DNA from: Heterohyrax brucei
Lineage: Eukaryota > Chordata > Mammalia > Hyracoidea > Procaviidae
Direction: 5' to 3'
Length of the DNA: 64,000 nt
Assembly (NCBI GenBank): GCA_028571685.1
Contig: CM053146.1
Span: 65,505,431 to 65,569,430 of the forward strand
The notes under the pieces were generated by a model that was not told the origin of the DNA, did no database searches, and saw only the letters and a list, made by a program, of their open reading frames with translations. The translations under genes were made by a program, and so were the position numbers. Shown piece by piece: positions 1-10,325 of the stretch (position 1 is its first letter; each line of letters starts with the position of its first letter).

Positions 1-149
1 CCCCTCCCCCAGCTGCAAAAGGTGGGAGGAATCCCTGAGCTGGACTTCTGAGACTAGAAGGGCCATGGGCAGTGAGAGGATGAGCTCTGTGTTTCCACTT
101 AGATGTGCATATAAACTGGGCAGTCGGAGTGATGGTTTTAAGGGCCCAT

Positions 150-307
150 TAAAACTCACTGCCATCGAGTCGATTCTGACTCACAGTGACACTACAGAAC
201 AGAGTAGAACTGCCCCCACTGAGTTTCCAAAGAGAGCCTGGTGGATTTGAACTGCCACCTTTTTGGTTAGCAACCACAGTACTTAATCATTATGCCACAG
301 TGTTTCT
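150..307 (-). repeat. AfroSINE, short type, antisense
   Basis: Reads on the plus strand as the reverse complement of the element: the tail (CACTGCCATCGAGTCGATTC) comes first, then the body (GTTTCCAAAGAGAGCC), then the complement of the tRNA-like head (TACTTAATCATTATGCCAC). AfroSINEs are afrotherian tRNA-derived SINEs. The well-preserved GAGTCGATTC tail block suggests a relatively young copy. Confidence 0.93.
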
Positions 308-319
308 AACAGCCCACGA

Positions 320-476
320 AACCAAAAGAAACCCACTGCTGTGGAGTCAATTCTGACTCACAGTGACCCTACAGAGCAGAACTGCCCCACAGAGTTTCCA
401 AGGAGTGGCTGGTAGATTGGCATTGTCAACCTGCTGATTAGCAGCCTTAGTACTTAACCACTATGCCACCAGGGAC
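320..476 (-). repeat. AfroSINE, short type, antisense
   Basis: Second copy in the same orientation only about 12 bases after the first. Tail GTGGAGTCAATTCTGACTCA, body CACAGAGTTTCCAAGGAGTG, head complement ACTTAACCACTATGCCACCA. Confidence 0.93.
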
Positions 477-483
477 AACTACT

Positions 484-660
484 GGGGTTCAAATCCTGGT
501 TCCGTATTTAGAATTGTACAGACTTCAGGCAAGTTACTCATCTTCCTATGCCTACATCTTCTTAACTGTAAAATGGAGATAGTAGCATTACCTACCTCAA
601 AGGCCTGCCAAGATGATTAAATGAGTTAATCCACCTACAGCACTTTGAACCCATTATATT
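484..660 (+). repeat. MIR SINE, sense
   Basis: Core order of an ancient mammal-wide interspersed repeat: GGTTCAAATCCTGGTTC (tRNA B-box-like), GGCAAGTTACTCATCTTCC, CTTAACTGTAAAATGGAGAT, CTACCTCAAAGG, GATTAAATGAGTTAATCC, CAGCACTTTGAAC. Highly diverged, as expected for its age. Confidence 0.88.
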
Positions 661-2497
661 TTCATACAAAAGTAAGTTTTAAGTATTCCATGCATTCAAT
701 TTTTCCTCAGGCAAATGATTCAAAATCAGCTCTAACAACTGTACAAATAATCCATTTCTAACTTAAAAATCATACTGCATTACATACCTACAATTAGCCT
801 ATTCTTTAATCAAAATGAGTAAACCCATGAACTAAAAGGTGCAAGCTTACCATCACGACATTTTATGAAAAAGCATTAATTAGACTTCCCGTTTAGGCTA
901 AGCTGGGATGAGATCACAAAGTCACTCATGGTAACCAGGTCCCCGTGCTGGAAGTGTGCTTTCCCTGTGAATGGTTCAATACTAACAAAAGAAATCTTTG
1001 ACTCAAATACCGCTGGTACCCGGGGTCTTGTGTCTGTATAATGCCTACACATTCATTTCTTTCTTTGCCTATAGAAAAGAGAAAGTCTGTTTGTTTTTCT
1101 GATTCAGTCAGCCTTTTTAGTCTTTGAATCTAAGGAGAGCCCTATGAAAAGAAGAGCATCTTATCAGCGTGCTCCAGACCAGCAGGCCATCCCCCCTCCA
1201 TACACAAAACCTCCAGCCCCTCACAGCAAAAGGCCCTGCCCTCAGAGCTTTTTCCCCATTTCAGAGCTAACATCCTGCTGGGTTCTGACAACAAATAAAT
1301 GAATACACAAGGCCCTTACATAATTAGCCATCTTTTCAGGTAGACTGGGGTGGGTGGGGGAGGAGGGGATGTGAGAAGAACATTTATTGTAAATTGGTCT
1401 CAGTTAGGAAGTTGATATAAGTGTGCTGGATTCAAGGGCATTTATTTAAAATGAAGCCACATGAAGAGATGCCTGCCTCTGAATCTTGACAATCTCAGCA
1501 AGTCAAGTCACAAAGACAAGATTTTTTTTTTTTTTTTTTAGTTAGGGTGTTTTTTTTTTTTTTTAAACCTAAGAAAAAGTTTCATTGACTTCTACATCAA
1601 AATTCTGCCTGCAGAACAGGCATACAGAATAGGATTCTTTGTTGCCTTTTTAAGGAAAGCAACCATATAGAGAGGAACCAGAGAAAAGGACACTTTTGAC
1701 CCCGCCACTGTTTGACAAAATTAGCCCTACTTTCAGACATCCTTAAGCTAGAACATTCAAAAAAAAAAAAAGACTGAGGACAAAAAGGACTACATGTAAT
1801 CAATAATCCTGTGAATGCCTACAGGAAAGCTATCAGGCATCACTGTCATCCACAGATTCATACTGATCTTACAAGAGCCACGGTCTATGTGGATGGGTGC
1901 AGTTTTCTTGTATCATCATTGGGATAATAACTTAATTGATTTGTCTCTGTGGCTAAGGATGTAGACAAGAGATTTATTATGAAAGAAAAGTATCTGCAAT
2001 AGTGTCTTTGTTTTCTCCACAAGCATCTTGTCACAGACCTCCAAATCAGTTTAACCTTTTCTAAACAGACCTGCACTTTTTTTTTTTTTTGACATAATTT
2101 AAAGGTAGGTTTTGTTACCGCTGCTGCTGAAAGGCTCTGTGAGATTTATCACAACATGGCTTCAGTAACCTTCTTCTAAAAACAAAGATGAAAAACAAAA
2201 CAAAAGGCCGCAACTGTAAGCTCCCTGCTCCACTCCTTTTCCCGGCAAGGGATTTTGATCTAAGCACTTAAGTGCCTTTGGAGTTCAATCTGTTAAAAAA
2301 TGCATGAAACAGTATTAAAATAGGCAGAGACGTGTGTATGACTCAGGCTTATCCAAGTATCTCTGCAACTAGGATATCACAGGATTTCCCTGTGCTTCTG
2401 AAAACTGAAAACCTTGAGAAAGTGACAGAAGTTCCTGTTTTGTTTTTTTCTTCTTCTTCTTCTTTCTTTTTTAAATAAGGGGGGAGCGCGCGCAGCC
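661..2497. other. single-copy intronic DNA, no gene seen
   Basis: No repeat family or exon recognised. If the 3.1 kb exon is RBMS1 this is part of its intron 1. Two T-runs at 1531-1564 and one near 2077-2091 are the only simple sequence. Short open frames here have no recognisable protein similarity. Confidence 0.6.
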
Positions 2498-2510
2498 ACA
2501 GACACACAGA

Positions 2511-2594
2511 CATACACACACACACACACACACACACGCGCACGCGCGCGCACACACACGCACACGCGCACACACACACACACACACACACACA
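2511..2594. repeat. alternating pyrimidine-purine (CA/CG)n microsatellite
   Basis: Eighty-four bases of unbroken pyrimidine-purine alternation, mainly CA, with a CG-rich core at about 2537-2568. The alternating stretch is preceded by GCGCGCGC-type sequence at about 2486-2493. It lies about 440 bases inside the intron from the exon at 3036-3107. Open frames across it (Cys/Val or His/Thr repeats) are artefacts. CG-containing alternating tracts of this kind are the classical Z-DNA-forming sequence; formation here is inference. Confidence 0.97.
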
Positions 2595-3035
2595 TTAACC
2601 GGTCTTTCGGGTTTCATAAGAATCAAGCAGGTACTTTCAGGTTCCAAATGAAGATTGGAAACGAATGTTTCAACGTGTGACCACACTCTTCTACACACAA
2701 AGGTTTCAAGAAAAAACCCAAAACTTGTTGTAGACCTGGGCGAAACCCCCAGCCCGGCGCACTTCTGCTCTCGCCACCTCTCCGCCCCTTCCCCTTCCTC
2801 TTCCTCCACGTCCCACCCGGCCGAGACGACAGGGGCCAGGACATCTCCCCACTGAGGTCACTGGTCCAAGCCCCGTCCCAGTGGGCCGCCTCCTTCAGAA
2901 ACAAGGTCACTGCCCAGCCCGGTCTCTCCAAGGAGGTCAGCGGTGCCCGGCCGAGCGCCGCCGCTCTTCTGCGACCGGGGCTGGCCGGCCCGAGCCCGGC
3001 CTGGGCGCCCGCGCGCATCCCCGCCGCCGCCTCAC

Positions 3036-3107
3036 CTGCTTGCGGTAGGGCGTCCTGCAGCTGCCGCTGGCCCCCGGGTTGCCGCCGCTGCTGCTGGGGA
3101 AGATCAT
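3036..3107 (-). CDS. RBMS1: first coding exon of RBMS1-like RNA-binding protein (alternative N-terminus)
   Basis: The ATG at 3107-3105 opens 24 codons, MIFPSSSGG then NPGASGSCRTPYRKQ, running exactly to CAG at 3036, followed by a consensus donor GTGAGG (3035-3030). The exon ends on a codon boundary (phase 0). The peptide resembles the N-terminus I remember for the shorter-exon isoform of human RBMS1 (MIFPSSSG..., ending PYRKQ), which joins the common QSLVPAHPMAPPSP segment in the next exon; that exon is not in this window. RBMS1 is a c-myc-gene single-strand-binding protein family member with two RRM domains, all downstream of this exon. The start context has G at -3 and A at +4, which is adequate. 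Position in a CpG island supports a real first exon. Identification relies on memory of one short peptide, so another gene is possible though less likely. Confidence 0.72.
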
Positions 3108-3290
3108 CGCGACGGGCGCGGGCGGCGGGCGCGGGGCAGCCTCTCCGCGAGGGTGAAGGCGCAGGGAGGGGACCGGCCGGGCCGCGGCCGTGCCGGGAAC
3201 TCCCTCTCGCCTCGCGGCGGCGGCCAGCGAGGGCTGCAGCTCCGGGCGGGCAGGCGGGCTTCTCCTCCGCCCGCGACCTCCTGGCTTCGC

Positions 3291-3383
3291 CTAAAAGTGC
3301 AGCGCGGCGCGCAGCGTCCCCGTTCGGGCGCCGGTGGTGGGAGACAAGCGGGCAGCTCTAGCGGCCGCCGCCCTGTGTGCCAT
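3291..3383 (-). other. possible upstream ORF, 30 codons
   Basis: ATG at 3383-3381 opens MAHRAAAARAARLSP... and stops at TAG 3293-3291, 184 bases before the RBMS1-like start codon. It would be in the 5' leader only if transcription starts beyond 3383. No protein similarity; relevance is purely potential translational control. Confidence 0.3.
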
Positions 3384-3482
3384 GGACCGGAGTTCGCGCG
3401 CAGAGCTGGCGGCGTCGCCGACACTCTCGGCAGCAGCAGAGGAGCAGCGCCGCCGCGTCCCCACCTCCTGCGGCCTCAACCA

Positions 3483-3514
3483 CCGCCCCGAGAGCGCGCC
3501 GGCCAGGGGCGGGG
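3483..3514. promoter_or_regulatory. pair of GC boxes (Sp1/KLF-type)
   Basis: CCGCCCC at 3483-3489 and GGGGCGGGG at 3506-3514, about 380-410 bases upstream of the minus-strand start codon. Matches to the Sp1/KLF consensus are common in CpG islands, so the functional weight is modest. Confidence 0.45.
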
Positions 3515-3721
3515 AGGCGGCCGCGTACCGCCTCGCGCCGCGCCCAGGCCCACCCGCACCTCCCCGTCCGCCCGCCCGGCGCCCGGGCGGCCCCTGCACA
3601 CTCCCTCCGAAGCTCCGGGCCGGGATCCTAGCCGCGGGGCTCGGGGAGCCACCGGCGCCCCTGCTCTGGTGCAATGGTTGGGTCTGGCTCCCCGCATGCC
3701 GCACATTCCTTGGAGTAGCCA

Positions 3722-3751
3722 CCCCACCCCCCCTTCTCCCACCCCCCCCCC
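3722..3751 (-). promoter_or_regulatory. potential G-quadruplex at the CpG-island edge
   Basis: C-runs of 4, 7, 3 and 10 separated by 1-4 bases on the plus strand give four G-runs on the minus (gene-sense) strand, satisfying the simple G3+N1-7 rule. Located about 620-640 bases upstream of the start codon at the outer edge of the island. Confidence 0.6.
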
Positions 3752-3829
3752 GGGCTCTTTTTCTAAGCACTAGGGGCAGCTCTGCACCCCTGCTCAAAGC
3801 CCCTTTTAAGGACATGGCTTTGTAGATCA

Positions 3830-4496
3830 CTGTGGCACCTAGATAGAAGGCGGGCTGACCCCCTTGGTCCTTTTTTCTTTCTTTCTCCCCAAGCCATCCT
3901 CCCACCCCCTCTCCCAGAAAAGGTGCGGGCGATCACTCCTGCTTCCACAGACAAATCAGTACCATCACAGCTCTGCAAATCTCTATTTCCCCACTTTACA
4001 CTCTAAAACACAGAGAAAAGAGGTCTCCACTTCTCACTGTCTTACCCCAAATATGCCTACTAAAGTTTGATACTTCATTCTTTTGTCAGACTTTATGAGA
4101 TTCCCTCCTGGGAGACAATATCAAATCGTGAAAATCATTTGAGGCTCTTTATTTGGTCAGTCTTCTCTCCTCCCAGAAAACTGGCAAATGTCATTCTACC
4201 ACATATTAATTATTAGATGCAACACAGATGTATGTATGTGTTGTATTCAAGGGACACAGAACCTGGGCACAAAGGATCCAGATAATTTTCTTTGTGTCTC
4301 TGTTCTTAACCTACCTAAGGTGACATTTCGGGCTGACCTTTCTCTGGATCACCTTTCAGTTGGCTATGGAGTTGGCGAACCTAACGGCTCCACAACAACT
4401 CCAACATACAGAAGCCAGCTGTTTCTGTATAAGTCATTGGGATGGGCTTGCCAGCTTAAGTTAGCCCGTTTTACTAAAGTATTCAACAGAAGGACT
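3830..4496. other. single-copy DNA, no gene seen
   Basis: Base composition drops back to AT-rich. No repeat or coding feature recognised. The 116-codon plus-strand open frame (4188-4538) has no recognisable domain and runs into RTE sequence at its end, so it was not called. Confidence 0.55.
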
Positions 4497-5052
4497 CAGG
4501 ATTTCATTTTACTTGGATTGGGCAATCAACACACATAGATTCAGCAGTCAAGAAATCAAATGACATTTTGCTTTGCACAAATCTACTGCAAAGGACCTCT
4601 TTAAAGTGTTTCAAAAGCAAAGATGTTACTTTAAGGACTAAGGTGTACTTCACCCAAACCATAGTATTTTCAGTTGATGAAGAGTTGATGAAGAATACTG
4701 CATATACATACCATGGACTGCTAGAAGAATTAACAAATCTGTCTTAAAAGCAGTACAGCCAAAATGCTCCTTAGAAGTAAGGATGCTGAGACTTTGTCTC
4801 ACGTACTTTGGACATGTTTTAATTAGGGACCAGTACCTAGAGAAGAACGTCATGTATGATTAAGTAAATGGTCAGCAACAAAAAGAGGAAGACCCTCAAG
4901 AAGGTGGACTGACCGAGTGGCTGCCACAGCGGGTTCAGGCATAACAACAACTGTAAGGATGGTAACAGGACCAGGCAGGGTTTTGTTCTGTTGTATATGG
5001 GATTGCTATCAGTTAGAACTGATTTGATGACACCACCTAACAGGAACAACAT
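4497..5052 (+). mobile_element. RTE (BovB-type) LINE, 3' end, sense
   Basis: Begins with the RTE segment AGGATTTCATTTTACTTGGA, then TGCAAAGGACCTCTTTAAAG, then CTTTGTCTCACGTACTTTGG, AAAAGAGGAAGACCCTCAAG and the 3' tail ending near CACCTAACAGGAACAACA. It carries the end of the ORF downstream of the reverse transcriptase plus the 3' UTR; everything upstream is missing (5' truncation). A segment after position 4677 is rearranged or deleted relative to the other copies. Confidence 0.88.
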
Positions 5053-5297
5053 GGTGAATATTACAAGATAATATTACCACTGCAAATATTAAAGAGTTAT
5101 TCCTTGAAGTCTTGATTCTAACACCTTTCTGGAAAGAGCCATCTACCATGATAATGAAAAATCCTAATCTGTCTAAGAAGTGAAGGCATAGAACTTCTGG
5201 CTACAGATAGAAATTGGGTCTTCTAGTAAAGGTGTAGCCACTGAAGAGTTTTCCAACAACAAGGAGCTGGAAAAAGATCGATCCTAAACATCCCCGA
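5053..5297. other. single-copy spacer
   Basis: Nothing recognised between the RTE tail and the following SINE. Confidence 0.5.
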
Positions 5298-5463
5298 GGA
5301 AACCCTGCTGGTGTGCTGGTTAAACTATGTCTGCTAACCCAAAAGTCAGCAGTGTGAATCTGCCAGGTGTTCCTTGGAAACTATGGAGCAGTTCTACTCT
5401 GTCCTACAGGGCTGCTATGAGTCAGATTTGACTCATAGGCAGTGGGTCTGGTTTTTGGTTTTG
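5298..5463 (+). repeat. AfroSINE, short type, sense
   Basis: Head GAAACCCTGCTGGTGTGCTG, B-box region around CAGCAGTGTGAATCTGCCAG, body AGCAGTTCTACTCTGTCCTA, tail GGCAGTGGGTCTGGTTTTTG. Complete length. Confidence 0.93.
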
Positions 5464-7299
5464 AAACATCCTAATGGCATGTTTAGTGAGCTGCTTCATC
5501 CTCTGAGGGGGTCCCAACATCCATAAAAATGATGAGAATCAGCAGGTCTCACCTATACACAGACACAAACTACACATATAATTCTCAATTCTTACCATAA
5601 AAACAAAACAAAAAGTAGCAGCAAACGAACATATTCTGGAAACAGTACTAGGTGCACACAATAGGCAAGTAAGAACTTGCTAGATAAAATTCACAGTCAG
5701 ATATTTCTCTTACAGTGGCCCAATATCAAATCCAAAACACCGAACATTCACTTTTCAGTATAGATGCCAGAGTCATGTCCTGCTACTGTATACGCTCAGA
5801 ATTGTTTTGGCTGACCCTTTGCTGTATCTGCTCACTGGGATTCCTCACTAAAAGTTATCAAGCTATTAAAATACCCAGGTATTAAAATACAAGGGTTTTG
5901 TTTGGACCCTTGTTATGTCATTAGGTGTCTTTTCTTGAGAACTTTCTTCCAAGACCCCATCGGTTCAGACTTGTCTGTTGGAAAAATTCCATGCACAACC
6001 TCAATTGTCATGACTGGTATCTTAGGAAGCCACAACCTAAACCACAAAAACAATAGCACAGAATAACTTTTCTTTGACTTCAACTCTAAAGCCATGCCTC
6101 TGGATATTGTGCTATTCCAGAATGCCAAGACTTGACTGGATACTCTGTAATAGTTTTACAGGGATAAGGAAAAAGTTTTTTCTTTCTTTTTAAAGTAACC
6201 ATAAATTTAAATTTTAAAAGAAATGGGAATTCTATCTTTAAGAAAAAAAGGAGTATCTAAAAATCACTAAAATGTAGTAAGTTCCTTAATAACAAATGAC
6301 ATGAAAGAACACAAGTCAATATTTTTTAAAAACAACTTCACTAGTCAGGGTTCAAAAGTTCCAGACTGCACGCCGTGGAGGGAGTTTATGCAAAGAGGTG
6401 GCACTCTTCACTAAGTAAAGCATTATGAAGAAAGGACAACACAGCCCTCCACCCCAAAAGAACATAAAATGTTGCAAGTCACTAACCCCCAAATGAATTC
6501 AAACACAGAAACATAAAAATGTGAACGCTATGCATAATCAATCATAGATGTTCACAAGTGCCTAGTAGTTTTAAGAGTGATTAAAGGCATACTTCCTAGT
6601 GGGATTCATCTAGCGAAGTTTATTGACCTTCAAAACAAATATGTTTTGAGATAGAGACAGTAAAGAAACATTCCAGAGAAACTGCAAGTTATCGTAAGAA
6701 CAAGGGCTTTGGAACTTGTCCTAGACTGCTCTTGGTCTTCAAAGAGAAACAGATCTCGCTGCCTGGGCCTTCCTACAACACCCTCCTCCCCCACCTCAGC
6801 TGGTGGGTAAAGCTGTGGGAACCTGACCCAAGGGCAGCCAATCCACAGACAGGCCAGTGACCTATGACATGGCTTGGACTGAAAAAAGAGGACCAGAGCC
6901 AATCAAATTCTCACCCTTGGGGATTTAATTCAGAAAATTCGAAAGAGCTAAACCAGTTAAGCAAAGGGACAGAATCTGAAACAGTGCCAGGGGGTATGGG
7001 TTGAGACCACAGCAAACCAAAACTATATGCAAACCAAGGTTATGAGGAAGCAGAAACTATAAGTAAACAGGAAGCTGACTGGCACCAAGAAGAGAGCAGA
7101 ACACATGGCAGGAGTGGGCGAGTGTTTGGCCCCAGAGACCACAGAAGGAGCAGCAGTCCTTAGAGCAGCTTTGGCCTCTTGAGACTTAACAATAGCCCCT
7201 CCAAGTGTATACTGCACACCACCCTCCTATTTACCTTACTCGGATAGCGTAAGTGCATCTGGACTTTGCAACGCCTCTCCACCGCCCAAAAATTAAAAC
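5464..7299. other. single-copy DNA, no gene seen
   Basis: AT-rich sequence without recognisable repeats or exons over 1.8 kb. Open frames on both strands are short and lack domain signatures. Confidence 0.55.
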
Positions 7300-7465
7300 A
7301 GAGCCAAACAGACCTAGCTCCAAAATTTCAGCTTCCCACTTACTAGTCACATGGCTTTGGGCAATCTACCTAACCTTTCTGTGTCACTCCTAGCACGACT
7401 GTTGAGTTTATATAGAGAAGAGCAACGAAAGTGCCAAGCTCAATAAGTGGCAGTGGTTATCACTC
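7300..7465 (+). repeat. MIR SINE, sense
   Basis: GCTTCCCACTTACTAGTCAC, then TGGCTTTGGGCAATCTACC and TAACCTTTCTGTGTCACTCC match the MIR core; the 3' end (GCCAAGCTCAATAAGTGG) also fits. Strongly diverged. Confidence 0.78.
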
Positions 7466-8054
7466 CATTTTCCAGATTTTATAGTGGAGGTTGGTAAATT
7501 TAAGGGGGTACACTGTGTAAATAACATGCTCGTTCAGTCTGGCTGATCATCAAAGAATAGAAGCAAAGGAAATGAAGGCAAGTAAGACGAGCAAATTATG
7601 TAAGGGGACACTTTCACAATCACGTTGCTGAATGGTTGAATGAATGTGCTCTCTAAGGCTGTGTACACCACACACGCTTACCTTTAAAAAACAAAAAGGT
7701 CTAGCAAAATATTTGTTACAATACCCTAGGTGTCCTAAAGTTTTTCTGTCACATATGCTTGTGTCCAGTTGGCTTTAAGAAAGTTATGTCATGGACCAGG
7801 GCATTTCAGTATGAATAGGAAGACGGTGAACAGTTATCAGAGATCATGCTCTGTAAGGCAGGAAGCAGATACAAATAAGGATAGTCTGGAGCCATCAGTA
7901 CATTCCGGAAGGCTGCCATCTAGCAGGGGCAATGAAACATAGACGTAATGATGCCATCTGTGACTTTTAAGAGTTTGTGAAACTGAAATTTGAGAATCTG
8001 AATTTAGAAGATAGTTTCCCTAAAAGGAACAATTTTAAAATGAGCTTTTCAGTT
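7466..8054. other. single-copy DNA, no gene seen
   Basis: No repeat or coding signal recognised. Confidence 0.5.
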
Positions 8055-8255
8055 TTAAATCTTTCACATCTCATATGACTTTCGCAATGGTCCTATGTGG
8101 TTGGAAGGGTTACCAAGTTCTAGTGACATATGAAAAGAAAAAAGTAAGACTGACCAACCCACCAAGCTAATAAGTAGCAACCTAGGGTTAAAATCTAGAC
8201 CTAGCGAGGACTAAAGCGCTTAGTTTCGTGCCCCTTCAACTCTATAATGCTGCTT
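8055..8255 (-). repeat. MIR-like SINE, antisense
   Basis: TCTTTCACATCTCATATGAC with the following TTCGCAATGGTCCTATG resembles the MIR 3' half in reverse, and CCAAGCTAATAAGTAGCAAC then GGGTTAAAATCTAGACC the B-box half. The middle is poorly conserved. Confidence 0.55.
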
Positions 8256-8619
8256 CTCAAAAATGACTTATAAAGAGTTCTCCAGTTCCCAGGTGAGCAC
8301 TTGTAAACCACACAGTACCTAAGCTGCTGTTCACTATTAATACAGGGCATTAAGTGATAAGTGCCAGGCAAGTGGTCCACATAGTTCTGTGCTATGGGAG
8401 TCCACAGGAGAGACAGATCAATACAGGATGGAATGTGGGTATGGGAAGCTCGGCTGTATAAATGTTTTGTTTGAGGGACATTCAGAGAGAAGCACTGTGC
8501 AGATGATCAAAACAACAGAAGTAGAGGTAGAGGGCTGTCATGAGAGAGGATGGAGATTTGAAGTGATCACAACTGAAATCATTGCTAATCTATGAACTCT
8601 TTCAAAAAAAAAACAAAAA
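8256..8619. other. single-copy DNA, no gene seen
   Basis: Nothing recognised; a short A-rich run at 8603-8620 leads into the next SINE. Confidence 0.5.
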
Positions 8620-8732
8620 AACTGATTGTGTTAATTCAGACTCACAGTGACCATAGAAGACAGAGTGGCTGGTGGATTTGAAATGTCAACCTTTTGTTTA
8701 GCAAACAAATGACCAAACCACACTGCCACCTG
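8620..8732 (-). repeat. AfroSINE, antisense, internally deleted
   Basis: Tail GTTAATTCAGACTCACAGTG and head complement CCAAACCACACTGCCACCTG are present, but the middle (PCCACAGAGTTTCC equivalent) is missing, giving about 110 instead of 160 bases. Confidence 0.8.
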
Positions 8733-8944
8733 AATTCTCTCAAGGGCATAAATGGGTAAGAGCCAAAGACTGGGGGAGCTCCTATCCCAATGCCAAGCCA
8801 TGTGTAATTAAACCCACAGAAAACAGGATCCTTGGGTAAACTACTGCAGAGACAGCGAGGAGCGAAAACTAAATTTTGAAAGAAGAAAGAAATGGGGACA
8901 GAAAAGACATCTAGTCAGTAAAGACTAGAACACTTCTACACCAT

Positions 8945-9085
8945 GTTAAGAGCTCGGCTGCTAAACAAAGAAGGTCAACAGCCTAAATTTACCACCTGTT
9001 CCTCGGAAACCCTATGGGGGTCATTCTACTCTGTCCTATAGGGTCTCCATAAGTTGGAATCAACTGAGTGGCAAAGGGTTTGGAG
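8945..9085 (+). repeat. AfroSINE, sense, partial head
   Basis: GAGCTCGGCTGCTAAACAAA, GGAAACCCTATGGGGGTCAT, TACTCTGTCCTATAGGGTCT and tail AGTGGCAAAGGGTTTGG. The extreme 5' end is lost. Confidence 0.9.
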
Positions 9086-9109
9086 GGCTGATATGAAGAA
9101 AAAACAGAA

Positions 9110-9290
9110 CAGTGGTTAAGTGGTCAGCTGCTGACCAAAAGGTCAGTGGTTCCCAGCAGCTGCTCTATGGAAGAAAGAGGTAGTAGACTGCTTCTGTGAA
9201 GCTGTCTAGCCTTGGAAACCTTCTAGGGCAGTTCTGCTCCATCCTATGGGGTCTCTGTGTGTCAGAATTGACTTTATGGCAGTGGGTATC
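9110..9290 (+). repeat. AfroSINE, long type, sense
   Basis: Carries the extra block of the long subtype (CTATGGAAGAAAGAGGTAGT then CTGCTTCTGTGAAGCTGTCT) between the head and the GGAAACC body. Only about 25 bases after the previous copy and in the same orientation. Confidence 0.9.
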
Positions 9291-9424
9291 ATGAAAAAAT
9301 AGAGGATACAGGAAATAAAGGGTAGAGAGTAAGTGTGAGCTGTCATTGTAGGGAGAGCAAGTGGGGTCACATAAGAATGTCTTTAAATTGTATGACATAC
9401 TGACCTGAATTGTAAACTATGATT

Positions 9425-9426
<2 letters not shown>

Positions 9427-9463
<37 letters not shown>

Positions 9464-9474
9464 GACACACACTA
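9427..9474. repeat. (AC)n microsatellite
   Basis: Pure AC dinucleotides to about 9459 followed by AGAC interruptions. No CG steps, unlike the tract at 2.5 kb. Confidence 0.97.
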
Positions 9475-9698
9475 ACTAGATACACAGCAAGTTCTGTCCC
9501 TCTATCACTTCTAAGACATTTCACAAGCCATTTTTAAAACCTTCTGTCAAATTAAAAAAGAAAAATTAAGAGTAAAAATTAACATTATTTCAGGTGACAA
9601 CTTATGGTGAATAAAAACTAGCCACACAGTCTTGGGTAGTGTAAGCAGTTCACACTGAAAAAAAGTGATTTACATTTGAGAGTCTCTATGTTTGACAC

Positions 9699-9905
9699 GG
9701 AGCCCTGGTGGCACAGTGGTTAAGCACTCACCTGCTAACAGACACGTCTGTGATTCAAATGCATCAGCCACTCAGTAGTAGAATGATGTAGCAGCCTGCT
9801 TTTGTAAAGATTACAGCCTTGGAAACCATAGGGAGGCAGTTCTATTCTGTCCTATAGAATCGCTATGAGTTGAAATCTAATCGGCTGCAACGTGTTTGAT
9901 TTTTC
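9699..9905 (+). repeat. AfroSINE, long type, sense
   Basis: Complete head GGAGCCCTGGTGGCACAGTG, long-type block CTTTTGTAAAGATTACAGCC, body TCTATTCTGTCCTATAGAAT and tail. One of the best-preserved long copies in the window. Confidence 0.94.
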
Positions 9906-10325
9906 GGGGGGTATGTTTAACTGCTTACAAAGCCGCTGGCTACCAGCAAAACAGGAAAAAAGAAGAAAAATGATGAGGTCGGCAGATTCTTTAAATTTCT
10001 GTTTTTTCCTGGCACAAAATAGAGTTGATAAAATACCCTATTTCTAAAGTAGCAGCAGTGTTTTCTATTATTTACTATTTTGCTTTCCTAAAAATCTGTG
10101 ATTCTTATTCCAGACTTTAAAGGCTCCCTAAACACAGATAAAATCTCTTGTATATAAAAATGAAACCACTACAATAAAGTGAAACTATAGCCATAATCCT
10201 AGAAAGTATATAGAACAACATAAACAGCCATATTCTGATGATTCTTACCAGAAGCTATGTTCTGATGATTCCTAAAGCTATCCTGGTGAACAAAACAGAA
10301 GAACCATGCCTTTTCTCTGTTGTTA
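9906..10325. other. single-copy DNA, no gene seen
   Basis: No repeat recognised apart from a local duplication: TTCTGATGATTC occurs at about 10233 and again near 10260. Confidence 0.5.

Larger units (their letters stand above)
2740..3730. promoter_or_regulatory. CpG island / promoter region
   Basis: Abrupt rise in G+C and CpG density, with many CGCG, GGCCGC and GCCGCC motifs, against AT-rich DNA on both sides. No TATA box is evident near the exon, and GC boxes are present (3483-3489, 3506-3514), as in typical CpG-island promoters. It surrounds the minus-strand coding exon at 3036-3107, so transcription toward lower coordinates is expected, probably starting somewhere in 3150-3700. The exact start site cannot be read from sequence. 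Large GC-rich open frames on both strands are a by-product of base composition. Confidence 0.88.

Noticed and set aside
2349..2809. Cys/Val/Ala-repeat frames across the CA/CG tract
   Set aside because: Translations of a dinucleotide repeat; no coding meaning.
3104..3424. 106-codon minus frame ending in a TGA that overlaps the RBMS1-like ATG (ATGA)
   Set aside because: It begins with GTG at 3424 and contains no internal ATG, so a start-stop reinitiation arrangement is not supported.
2943..3773. 276-codon plus-strand open frame in the CpG island, and the overlapping 3334-3825 frame
   Set aside because: Composition-driven Pro/Arg/Ala-rich frames on the strand opposite to the exon, with no domain similarity; long frames are expected in any direction in a GC-rich island.
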